Below, one piece after another: positions 45,119 to 51,867 of a stretch of 64,000 bases of DNA (within the stretch, counting starts at the first letter, position 1; each line of letters opens with the position of its first letter). Below the pieces are notes generated by a model. The model made no database searches. It was given only the letters and a program-made list of their open reading frames with translations, and was not told where the DNA came from. Both the position numbers and the translations under genes were made by a program. Source of the stretch: Natronoglycomyces albus (GTDB lineage: Bacteria; Actinomycetota; Actinomycetes; Mycobacteriales; Micromonosporaceae); NCBI RefSeq assembly GCF_016925535.1, contig NZ_CP070496.1:434001-498000 (forward strand), given 5' to 3'.

Positions 45119-46345
45119 ATGACTGACGCGACGAAGAGCCCCAGCGCCGCAGACAGCCGCGACATGGCCGACCTCCTGGCCCGCGCCGCCGATGGAGAGC
45201 GCATCACGCCCGAAGAAGCGTTGCTGCTGTACACCGACGCGCCGTTTCACGCTCTGGGTGAGGCCGCCGACGCCCACCGCCGCCGTCGCTACCCGGACAA
45301 CATCGTCACGTACCTGATCGACCGCAACATCAACTACACCAACGTGTGCGTCACCGCCTGCAAGTTCTGCGCCTTCTACCGTGCGCCCAAGCACGCCGAG
45401 GGCTGGAGCCATGACCTGGACGAGGTCCTGCGCCGCTGCTCAGAGGCCGTCGACCTCGGTGCCACCCAGGTGATGCTGCAAGGCGGACACCACCCCGAAT
45501 ACGGCGTCGAATACTACGAAGAGCTCTTCAGCGCCGTCAAGAAGGCGTATCCCGAGCTGGTCATCCACTCCATCGGGCCCTCCGAGATCGACCACATGGC
45601 GCGCGTGTCGAACGTCGACATCGACGAGGCGATTCGCCGCATCAAGGTCGCCGGGCTGGACTCGATCGCCGGAGCCGGAGCCGAGATGCTGCCCGAGCGC
45701 CCCCGCAAGGCGCTCGCTCCGCTCAAGGAAAGCGGCGAGCGCTGGCTGGAGATCATGGAGCAGGCCCACAACCAGGGCCTACGCTCCACGGCCACGATGA
45801 TGATGGGCACCGGTGAGACCGCCGCCGAGCGTATCGAACACCTGCGCATGATCCGCGACGTGCACGACAAGACCGGTGGCTTCCGCTCGTTCATCCCCTG
45901 GACGTACCAGCCGGAGAACAACAAGCTCAAGGGCCGCACCCAAGCCACCGTCATTGAATACTTGCGGCTGATCGCGGTGGCGCGGGTGTTCTTTAACGAC
46001 ATCGCGCACTTGCAGTCCTCCTGGCTCACCACCGGCAAGGCCGCTGGCCAGTTGAGCATGCACATGGGTGTGGACGACCTGGGTTCGATCATGCTGGAGG
46101 AGAATGTCATTTCCTCGGCCGGGGCCAAGCATCGTTCGCGTCTGAGCGAGCTGATCGACCTGATTCGCTCGGCCGACCGGATTCCGGCCCAGCGCAACAC
46201 CACCTATGAGCGCCTGGCGGTGCACTGGACGCCCGAGGATGACCCGCAGGACGACCGGGTTCGCTCCCACGTCTCCTCGATTGTGGACTTGCCGATCGTG
46301 GAGAAGCAGGCCGCTCAGGCTGAAAAGAAGCCAGTCGAGAAGTAA
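45119..46345 (+). CDS. mqnC: Cyclic dehypoxanthinyl futalosine synthase MqnC
   Basis: 408 aa, ATG 45119. Radical-SAM enzyme that cyclises dehypoxanthine futalosine, the fourth step of the pathway. Motif CVTACKFCAFYR, then QVMLQGGHHPEYGVEYY and LRSTATMMMGTGET. It resembles MqnE (both end in QRNTTYE/ERNTHYE-like blocks). MqnB and MqnD, needed between MqnE and MqnC, are not in this window. Confidence 0.95.
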   Translation: MTDATKSPSAADSRDMADLLARAADGERITPEEALLLYTDAPFHALGEAADAHRRRRYPDNIVTYLIDRNINYTNVCVTACKFCAFYRAPKHAEGWSHDLDEVLRRCSEAVDLGATQVMLQGGHHPEYGVEYYEELFSAVKKAYPELVIHSIGPSEIDHMARVSNVDIDEAIRRIKVAGLDSIAGAGAEMLPERPRKALAPLKESGERWLEIMEQAHNQGLRSTATMMMGTGETAAERIEHLRMIRDVHDKTGGFRSFIPWTYQPENNKLKGRTQATVIEYLRLIAVARVFFNDIAHLQSSWLTTGKAAGQLSMHMGVDDLGSIMLEENVISSAGAKHRSRLSELIDLIRSADRIPAQRNTTYERLAVHWTPEDDPQDDRVRSHVSSIVDLPIVEKQAAQAEKKPVEK

Positions 46346-46362
46346 GCCCCTAAACGAAACGG

Positions 46363-46397
46363 TGGGGTCCACTCCGGATATCCGGAGCGGGACCCCA
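46363..46397 (+). terminator. Terminator of mqnC
   Basis: Near-perfect 16-bp hairpin (GGGGTCC-A-CTCCGGAT against ATCCGGAGCGGGACCCC), 18 bp after the stop. Confidence 0.8.
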
Positions 46398-46419
46398 TCT
46401 GCGTTCTCGTCCCGATTTC

Positions 46420-47259
46420 TCAGGCGCGATGCTGGCTTGCAGCCAACACGTCTTGGATGAGTTGCACATAGGCGGCCGGGTTTTGCCACCAGCCCGAGGG
46501 TCCGGTGGGGCCGGGCAGGTCGTGCATCTTCGCCGAAGGGAGTGCGGCATGGACGTCCTCGCGTACTCCGAACTTCGTCAGCATCGAGTTCGGTGTATGC
46601 GCAATATGTAGTGCGTCCCCCAACTCGGCGGCGACCTGCGGGAGGTCCAGCGAAAAGTCAGTGGCCACGTCGACGCCCTCGACCAACCTCGGTACGAGCC
46701 GGGCCGACGCTGCCTCTTGCACTAGCGCCCTTAGCTCGGGTGGCTCGATCCCTTGCGCATTTATGAGCCCGGAAACGAACGCTGCTGCGGCATCCGCTGG
46801 CAGCTTCCCCGTCTGGTGCAGCTGGTCGAGCTCGGACTCGTCGATCGAGGTCGACATGGCGGTGAACATGTCCTCGCCCTTGTCATCCATGGACATGGTG
46901 CGCGCCCGATTCATCAAGAGCTCCATGGAGTTCTCGACCAGCATGTGCAGGGGCGGGTTCACGAGCAGCACTGGGCCTGCGACAAGATCGCGCTGCGCGG
47001 CCCAGAGCCCTATAGCGGAAGTCCCATCGACGCCAACGACGGCGGAAACCTTTCCGATTGAGCGTTCAGCGGACAGCCACGAGACCACATGATCGGCCCA
47101 CGCCTCGTCGTTCAGCATTGCCGCACACGTCGGGGGAGTGACAGTGACCGGCTCGAACCCCTCTGCGGTGTCGACCAGGGGACCCCACATTCGCGCATCG
47201 TAGACAGCTTCTTGCGTAAACCAAACCCGGGGTAGGTCTGTGGATGTTGGGGCATTCAA
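46420..47259 (-). CDS. Alpha/beta-hydrolase-like protein with non-standard nucleophile
   Basis: 279 aa from TTG 47259 (AGGAG eight bases upstream); ATG 47286 is the longer alternative. The N-terminal WFTQEAVYDARMWGPLVDTA, a nucleophile-elbow-like VVGVDGTSAIGLWAAQRD and PLHMLVENSMELLM suggest an alpha/beta hydrolase relative, but the usual GxSxG is GVDGTS, so catalysis by Ser is not possible at that place. The final PGPTGPSGWWQNPAAYVQLI resembles the tail of hydrolases where the His lies. Enzyme or not is unresolved. Confidence 0.6.
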   Translation of the reverse strand: MNAPTSTDLPRVWFTQEAVYDARMWGPLVDTAEGFEPVTVTPPTCAAMLNDEAWADHVVSWLSAERSIGKVSAVVGVDGTSAIGLWAAQRDLVAGPVLLVNPPLHMLVENSMELLMNRARTMSMDDKGEDMFTAMSTSIDESELDQLHQTGKLPADAAAAFVSGLINAQGIEPPELRALVQEAASARLVPRLVEGVDVATDFSLDLPQVAAELGDALHIAHTPNSMLTKFGVREDVHAALPSAKMHDLPGPTGPSGWWQNPAAYVQLIQDVLAASQHRA

Positions 47260-47329
47260 AGTCTTTTCTCCTGCCTGGGTGAGCATTCAGCCTACTAGCG
47301 ATCGCGCTCAAAAGTGGGCCACACGTATT

Positions 47330-47384
47330 CGCCTACCGCGCCCGCGCGGGCCTACCAGGTTCCTTCGGCCAGGAGTTCTTGTGC
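47330..47384. repeat. 55-bp direct repeat, copy 1
   Basis: Identical to 50042-50096. Its first 27 bases (CGCCTACC, palindrome GCCCGCGCGGGC, CCTACC) recur also at 49981-50007. It covers the 3' end of the lipoprotein gene and a terminator-like hairpin. Confidence 0.85.
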
Positions 47385-48383
47385 GCGATCCAAAATGGCC
47401 TGTGCGTTCTCCGCATAGGCGAATACCTCGGCCTCGTTCTCCGACAATCGCTTTGCCAACAACTCCCAGAACACTTCTTGATGCATCTTGTCGACCCCGG
47501 TCTCTTGGGCGCACTCGGCGTCGACCACGGCTAGATCAAGATGAAACTGCTCATACTCGGCGTAGTCCTCATCGCTGATGCCGCGCTGGCCCTGCTCAAT
47601 GGCTTGCATTTGCAAGGTGTTGCGGTGGCTGGAAACGGCGGCGAGTACATCGTAGGGTTTACTCATTCCAGGGTGACCGGCTTCAGCCATACACGCGCCC
47701 CAAGCCTCGTCGGCGTCGTGAACCCGGTCGTCAATGTTGAATTCGGCCATTGGGCTGCTGGTGGCGAACGCCTGTTGCAGTTTGAACTCAGTCGGGTCTC
47801 CCTCGTAGAGGCGGTCTATAACCTCGCCTTCGCAACCCTGCACGTGCCAGGAGATGAGCGAGCCGTCTTCGAGTTCAATGATGACTTTGCCTGGCCATTC
47901 CAGGGCTTCCCCGTCATCGTTGCGAGGAACATCTATAGAGCCGGGGCCGTAGATGGCGTTAGCGGCCTCGACACCCCACAGCGTCTCTGAGTAGAGTTCC
48001 ATCTCCGCTGGCGTAAGTTCTTCCGATGGCAGTTCGGCGACAGCGACAAACTCGTTTTCAAATGAGAGCGGAAACCGGTCCCTTAGCCCAACGATGGCGG
48101 CTTCTTCGGGGCTAGGGCGAGGCTGAACGTATCCCAGCAGATCCGATTCGTCGGTGAATTCCTCAGGCAACTCAGGGTGTTTGTCGAAGCCCGCGTGCTC
48201 CATGCAGAGATGAGCGAGCCGCTGTTGCGCGATATGGATTTCACGTTCTAGGAACGAATTGGCCACCCACGCGCTCCGATAGTGTTCGACGTCAGCATCG
48301 CTGAAATCGTCAGATGAACAAGCTGCTAGCAACAACATTGACCCGACTGCCGCTGATGTGAAGACTCGCTGAGGATGCGTCAT
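47352..48383 (-). CDS. Lipoprotein, paralogue of the one at 50064
   Basis: 343 aa. Signal with lipobox LAAC (~19-22). The mature part is acidic and helical with conserved cysteines (HLCMEHAG, WGACMAEAGHP, DAECAQETGV), and the end EVFAYAENAQAILDRAQELLAEGTW-like block is almost shared with the 50064 gene. It belongs to a loosely conserved family of actinobacterial lipoproteins; function unknown. Its start overlaps the stop of the 48380 gene by 4 bp, so the two are translated together. Confidence 0.75.
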   Translation of the reverse strand: MTHPQRVFTSAAVGSMLLLAACSSDDFSDADVEHYRSAWVANSFLEREIHIAQQRLAHLCMEHAGFDKHPELPEEFTDESDLLGYVQPRPSPEEAAIVGLRDRFPLSFENEFVAVAELPSEELTPAEMELYSETLWGVEAANAIYGPGSIDVPRNDDGEALEWPGKVIIELEDGSLISWHVQGCEGEVIDRLYEGDPTEFKLQQAFATSSPMAEFNIDDRVHDADEAWGACMAEAGHPGMSKPYDVLAAVSSHRNTLQMQAIEQGQRGISDEDYAEYEQFHLDLAVVDAECAQETGVDKMHQEVFWELLAKRLSENEAEVFAYAENAQAILDRAQELLAEGTW

Positions 48384-49060
48384 CCCATCACCATCTCAGT
48401 TCCGGGGTAGAGCTCGTTTAGTCCTTCGGCAACGCAACCTTCGACAACACCGCGTGAGTTGTCCACGGATGAACGTAGTTCGTCCATATTCTGCTCGGTT
48501 CCGGTAGGGCTATGGCCTTCTTCCTGCAAACAGGCGGTGGCATACTCCATAAGGTCATCGGCCATGACTGGCTCAATGCTCCCCTGTAGCAAGGTCAGGT
48601 GCGCGTAAACACAGTCATCATAAGGTCGTATATAGGTTAGGCTCTCCGGTCCCTCCAGCTCCTCAGGAATGTCCTCGTTCCTAACATATGTGTCGCGCAC
48701 ATTCACCCGAATCGGATGTGGCTCATCGATAGTCGCAACCACGCCAAAGTCCGCACTACACTCAACGACCCGGTCGAGAGCATCCTCATAAGTTTCGGTG
48801 GTGATGGGGCCTGCCTCGATCAAGTCCCGCTGAAGTTGTCTAGCGGCGTCAAAGACGTCGGGCTCAAGCGATGACCCTGGTTCGTGGGGCGGGAGGATTT
48901 CGATGTCATCATGTTCGTCTGGGTCGATGGTTTCCCCAGTCCGCGGATCAATCAAGACGTCTTCGTGTTGATTTCTTGCGGTGTCCTCGGAACTGCTGGA
49001 GCATCCGATTATCAGCGCGGCCATTGCCGCAAGGACAGAAACAATTGACAATGGCCGCAC
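48380..49060 (-). CDS. Lipoprotein of unknown function
   Basis: 226 aa from ATG 49060, preceded by GGAGAC. Lipobox IIGC (~17-20), then an acidic linker with DPRTGETIDPDEHDDIEIL and a helical domain with paired cysteines (VVECSADFG, DDCVYAHL, TACLQEEGH, EGCVAEGL). The Cys spacing suggests two disulphides. It lies 15 bp after the small secreted protein gene and is co-translated with the 47352 gene. Confidence 0.72.
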   Translation of the reverse strand: MRPLSIVSVLAAMAALIIGCSSSSEDTARNQHEDVLIDPRTGETIDPDEHDDIEILPPHEPGSSLEPDVFDAARQLQRDLIEAGPITTETYEDALDRVVECSADFGVVATIDEPHPIRVNVRDTYVRNEDIPEELEGPESLTYIRPYDDCVYAHLTLLQGSIEPVMADDLMEYATACLQEEGHSPTGTEQNMDELRSSVDNSRGVVEGCVAEGLNELYPGTEMVMG

Positions 49061-49075
49061 GCAAGTCTCCTTGTA

Positions 49076-49453
49076 CTAGTGGTAGATCCACACTTCGCTG
49101 CAAGTTCCGCACCGTTTGTGGACGGATTGGGAGAATGTAGTACCGCTAGGGGGGTGGTGCCAGGCACTCGTGGGATGGCTGTCCCAGCTAGTCCAACCTT
49201 GGCCGTGACCACCCCGAACATGAGCGTGGCCAGTGCAACCTCCCCACTCCTTTGTTGTTTGGACCAGGGAATGGGCGCTAAACGCTAGGTAGCCGCACTG
49301 CCCGTCGTTTGCTGTTATGTATTGCTCAACAACATGGGCTTGAACGGCGGAGGGGGGAATTGTTGCCATCCCGAGGCCGATGAGCGCTGTAGAAACGAAG
49401 GCTACGGCGGCTCGCCGTATTGACGTACTCTTGGCCGTGAGTGCTTCACGCAA
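49076..49453 (-). CDS. Small secreted Cys/His/Trp-rich protein
   Basis: 125 aa from GTG 49453. Signal peptide with SIRRAAVAFVSTALIGLGMA and a cut after SAVQA, leaving ~85 residues with four cysteines (QCGYLAF, GGCTGHAH, KRCGTC) and many His, Trp and Ser. No transmembrane helix in the mature part. It looks like a secreted peptide of bacteriocin size; vaguely like lactococcin-972 proteins in composition, but I see no firm match. It heads an operon with two lipoproteins. Function inferred, not shown. Confidence 0.65.
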   Translation of the reverse strand: MREALTAKSTSIRRAAVAFVSTALIGLGMATIPPSAVQAHVVEQYITANDGQCGYLAFSAHSLVQTTKEWGGCTGHAHVRGGHGQGWTSWDSHPTSAWHHPPSGTTFSQSVHKRCGTCSEVWIYH

Positions 49454-49489
49454 CTTAGATCATCCTTCCGTGTGAGGACACTCGTTGGG

Positions 49490-49517
49490 TGGGTCGCGTG
49501 CTGCAACACGCGACCCA
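49490..49517 (+). terminator. Hairpin in the promoter of the secreted-protein operon
   Basis: TGGGTCGCGTG pairs with CACGCGACCCA around CTGCAA and continues with TTTTCGCG on the plus strand. It would end plus-strand transcripts or act as an attenuator upstream of the minus-strand gene. Confidence 0.6.
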
Positions 49518-49773
49518 TTTTCGCGTTCAGACGCTATCAGCTGTCATCGAGCTATGTGGAACAGTGAAGGGCTGAGCCGTGTATCCCTAATCGACTTGCT
49601 TCACTCCAGTAGCTACCTTCACTTTGATGGGCGAGGGGCTGATTTGGAACGATGCCAAGTGACTCAGAGTTTTCCGAGGCCTACAGCATGGATGGTGTGA
49701 GCGACGACAGAGAATATCTGTAAGCACTGTTTGATATGAGATTGTTATCTGTATATGGGTAGGCAACGAAGTG

Positions 49774-49800
49774 CGGGGTCCAAGCTTTGCTTGGACCCCG
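49774..49800. terminator. Perfect GC hairpin
   Basis: CGGGGTCCAAGC-TTT-GCTTGGACCCCG. The core TCCAAGC...GCTTGGA recurs in the hairpin at 51484-51535. Confidence 0.6.
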
Positions 49801-49980
49801 GTGCGAGGATCCCTCGTGCGGAAAGTGTTTTGAGGGTGCTAGTTCTGGCTTGGTGAGAACGGATGTGATGCTGGCTTCCATGCCTTGGCCCAGTGTCATC
49901 CACCTGCTTAGGCGAGGCGCTTTGTAGCTGTTTGCGCTCACTGCAGTAGCGGTCACGCCTAAGCGTGGGCCACACGTTTG

Positions 49981-50007
49981 CGCCTACCGCGCCCGCGCGG
50001 GCCTACC
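49981..50007. repeat. 27-bp repeat, copy 2
   Basis: Same 27 bases as at 47330-47356 and 50042-50068, containing the palindrome GCCCGCGCGGGC flanked by CTACC. Confidence 0.85.
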
Positions 50008-50041
50008 GACGACCAACGCATCGCATTGTCAAGCTGGGTCG

Positions 50042-50096
50042 CGCCTACCGCGCCCGCGCGGGCCTACCAGGTTCCTTCGGCCAGGAGTTCTTGTGC
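50042..50096. repeat. 55-bp direct repeat, copy 3
   Basis: Identical to 47330-47384, over the 3' end of the paralogous lipoprotein gene. Confidence 0.85.
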
Positions 50097-51032
50097 TTTT
50101 TGCAAGACCTCCGTTGCCAGTTCGTTGTAGGCATAGAAGGCTTGTTCGTGCTCGGCGTAGAACTCAAGTAGGAACGACTCGTACAATTCCTTGTTTAGGT
50201 CATTGACGCCTTCGGCTTCGGCGCACTTTGCGTCGGCGACGGCAAGTTCGATCTGTCGATCTTCGAAGGCATCGAAATCGGCACCGGACTCGGCCCTCCA
50301 AGTCATTAGTTTGGCGAATGGGTCATGGTAGTTTTCGATTTCGCTATAGCCCTCATTGCGCATGCAGTGCGCCCAGTCGGCTTCGCCTTCGGCGAACTCG
50401 GCACTTTCTAGCAGCGGTGAGTTCATGCTGGTGGTGGCGGCTAGCTGGTGATACATGAAGTCCCGAACATCATTATGAATCAACTCGTCTACATATCCGG
50501 CGCACCCGTCTGTGTAGCGTTCGATTGAGACGTTCCACTCTTCGAAATGGAGGCTTTCGACTCCGGGTGGGTCGGCGACGGGTTCATCGGTTCCCCACAC
50601 CGCCTCCGTATAGTCGTTGCCAAAGAGCACTATGGCTTGCTCATAGGTCAACGACCCCGATGTTTCCGTGACATTCTCATCGGAAAAGAGGTCTGCATAG
50701 TAGACGCGAAAGCCAACCTCCGCAGCAGTGTCCGGATCGACCCTAGGTCGAGCCAAGCCCATCGAGTCTTCGAGCGAGCGAGCAGCTATGTCCATTGTTT
50801 CCAGGGGTGGAAGTTCCTCTGGAGCAATTCCCTCTGATTCAGCGCATGAGTACCACAGGCGTTCAGTGACCTCTTGAATCTGGGCGGAGAGGTACAAATT
50901 TTCCTGCCACGTGCTGACAACTTCCTCTGGGCTCCGATGGGGGCCATCGTCCTGAGAGCAAGCACCTAGATAGGCAATGAGGGCAACCCCTGTTAGAAAA
51001 ATCAGGGACTTCGAGAACTTAGCTTTGCGCAT
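50064..51032 (-). CDS. Lipoprotein, paralogue of the one at 47352
   Basis: 322 aa with signal peptide and lipobox YLGAC (~21-25). Same layout as its paralogue: acidic helical body, Cys in YSCAESEG, DGCAGYVD, WAHCMRNEG and DAKCAEAEG, and the shared end AYNELATEVLQKAQELLAEGTW-like. The last ~15 codons and the 3' hairpin are identical in DNA to the 47352 gene, showing a recent duplication or gene conversion there while the rest has diverged strongly. Function unknown. Confidence 0.75.
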   Translation of the reverse strand: MRKAKFSKSLIFLTGVALIAYLGACSQDDGPHRSPEEVVSTWQENLYLSAQIQEVTERLWYSCAESEGIAPEELPPLETMDIAARSLEDSMGLARPRVDPDTAAEVGFRVYYADLFSDENVTETSGSLTYEQAIVLFGNDYTEAVWGTDEPVADPPGVESLHFEEWNVSIERYTDGCAGYVDELIHNDVRDFMYHQLAATTSMNSPLLESAEFAEGEADWAHCMRNEGYSEIENYHDPFAKLMTWRAESGADFDAFEDRQIELAVADAKCAEAEGVNDLNKELYESFLLEFYAEHEQAFYAYNELATEVLQKAQELLAEGTW

Positions 51033-51068
51033 ACCAATCCGAAACTCTTTAGATGGAAAACGTTAATA

Positions 51069-51101
51069 GTGGTCAGTCGAAACTAGATTTCGACTGACCA
51101 C
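51069..51101 (-). terminator. 14-bp perfect hairpin upstream of lipoprotein gene
   Basis: GTGGTCAGTCGAAA and its complement around CTAGA; on the minus strand followed by TATTAACGTTTTCC. It would end a minus-strand transcript coming from 51100-51260 before the lipoprotein gene. Confidence 0.7.
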
Positions 51102-51255
51102 CACATGCTGAACAGTCAATGAGGCTTATGCAAAGGGCGCATTTAGGGCTACAGGAGGCGAAGTACGCGCAGGTGAACGAGCTGACGAGAATGCCGAAAA
51201 CTCCTTTTTGCGCAGCTTCAATTTGCGACAGCCGCACGCGCAGCTTCCTTCCCAC
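51073..51255 (-). CDS. Possible 60-aa Cys-rich peptide spanning repeat element
   Basis: GTG 51255 opens 60 codons; most of the frame is the dispersed element at 51121, plus SLIDCSACGGQSK at the end, and the stop lies inside the hairpin. Copy A of the element at 35052 has a similar open frame (GSFTCVNFTSCG versus SSFTCAYFASCS), but other copies do not keep the frame. It is probably not a gene. Confidence 0.18.
   Translation of the reverse strand: MGRKLRVRLSQIEAAQKGVFGILVSSFTCAYFASCSPKCALCISLIDCSACGGQSKSSFD
51121..51219 (-). repeat. Dispersed ~100-bp element, copy E (inverted)
   Basis: 99 bp; the reverse complement aligns with copy A over its entire length (TTCGGCATTCTCGTCAGCTC against TTCGGCGTTCTCGTCGGCTC), and termini GAGGCTTATGC/GCAGCTTC. 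The central hairpin is lost here (GTTCAC against GCGTAC). Confidence 0.78.
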
Positions 51256-51483
51256 CTTAGATTAAGGGCGTGATCTTTGGACTATGGTCCTTTCGTCGCC
51301 TCGGTTGCTTACCAAGCTGGTTTCATTGAGGTTGAGACAGCTGTGCACTGGATGCTCTTGAATCGCTATTTTTTGGTCAGCGGGAAAGCCAGTAGCTGAA
51401 GGGGCTCGGCGACTGGTCTTTCGTTTCGCGTGATTTTTCCTATATGTGCTCTTGCTACTTTTGCGGAGCCAATGAGGTGCCGA

Positions 51484-51535
51484 CTATGCGCAAGGTTCCA
51501 AGCGAAGCTTGGAAACCCTTGTGAACAGCGCATAG
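51484..51535. repeat. Two-part long hairpin
   Basis: Outer arms CTATGCGC/GCGCATAG enclose a second stem AAGGTTCCAAGC-GAA-GCTTGGAAACCCTT. Looks like a small structured RNA or a terminator. Confidence 0.6.
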
Positions 51536-51739
51536 ACGGACTATGTTCGGGCCGTGCTCGTTCTGGCTCCAGGGGAACGGGTGTGGGTGGCCCGGGTTAA
51601 ATCTGATTCTGAGGTCTCGGTTTTAGGCGTCCAGGTTGGGCACGGTGTCCGGTTTGGGATCGAGTGTTAGTCCGTAGCTGAATGCCGTGCGTGGCACCGT
51701 GGCTCGATGGAGGATGTGCCATTAGTTGATCTGGTGCAT

Positions 51740-51776
51740 GACGGGCGTTCCCCTTGGACGGGCAGTAACGCCCGTC
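51740..51776 (-). terminator. Hairpin after FGGY kinase gene
   Basis: GACGGGCGTT pairs with AACGCCCGTC around a 17-nt loop, 92 bp beyond the kinase stop. Confidence 0.5.
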
Positions 51777-51867
51777 CTGGAAACACTGGGTGGTGTTACT
51801 TACACAGCTGTGGCAGGCGCGCACGTCGCGCCTCATTGTCGTCCGCGAATCTTCCAGCTGCCGTTGG

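Larger units (their letters stand above)
49454..50041. other. Intergenic region between lipoprotein clusters
   Basis: Holds a hairpin (49490), a 12-bp perfect hairpin with TTT loop (CGGGGTCCAAGC, 49774-49800), and the 27-base repeat at 49981-50007. A 23-codon frame at 49652-49723 (SDSEFSEAYSMDGVSDDREY) has no start signal and may be a relic. A 43-base stretch at 49965-50007 repeats 47314-47356 with two mismatches. Confidence 0.5.
51256..51867. other. Gene-free stretch before the sugar kinase 3' end
   Basis: Contains hairpins at 51484-51535 and 51740-51776 and no credible gene. The minus-strand frame at 51597-51836 is Arg/His/Gln-rich without a ribosome site and is taken as a shadow. Confidence 0.45.

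Noticed and set aside
49076-49453. Firm assignment as a lactococcin-972 bacteriocin
   Set aside because: Size and composition agree, but the family's conserved core is not recognised and there is no adjacent DUF1430/ABC immunity pair.
47330-50096. CRISPR array from the 27-bp repeats
   Set aside because: Only three copies, unequal distances (one gap of 2.6 kb and one of 34 bp), no cas genes, and they overlap gene ends.
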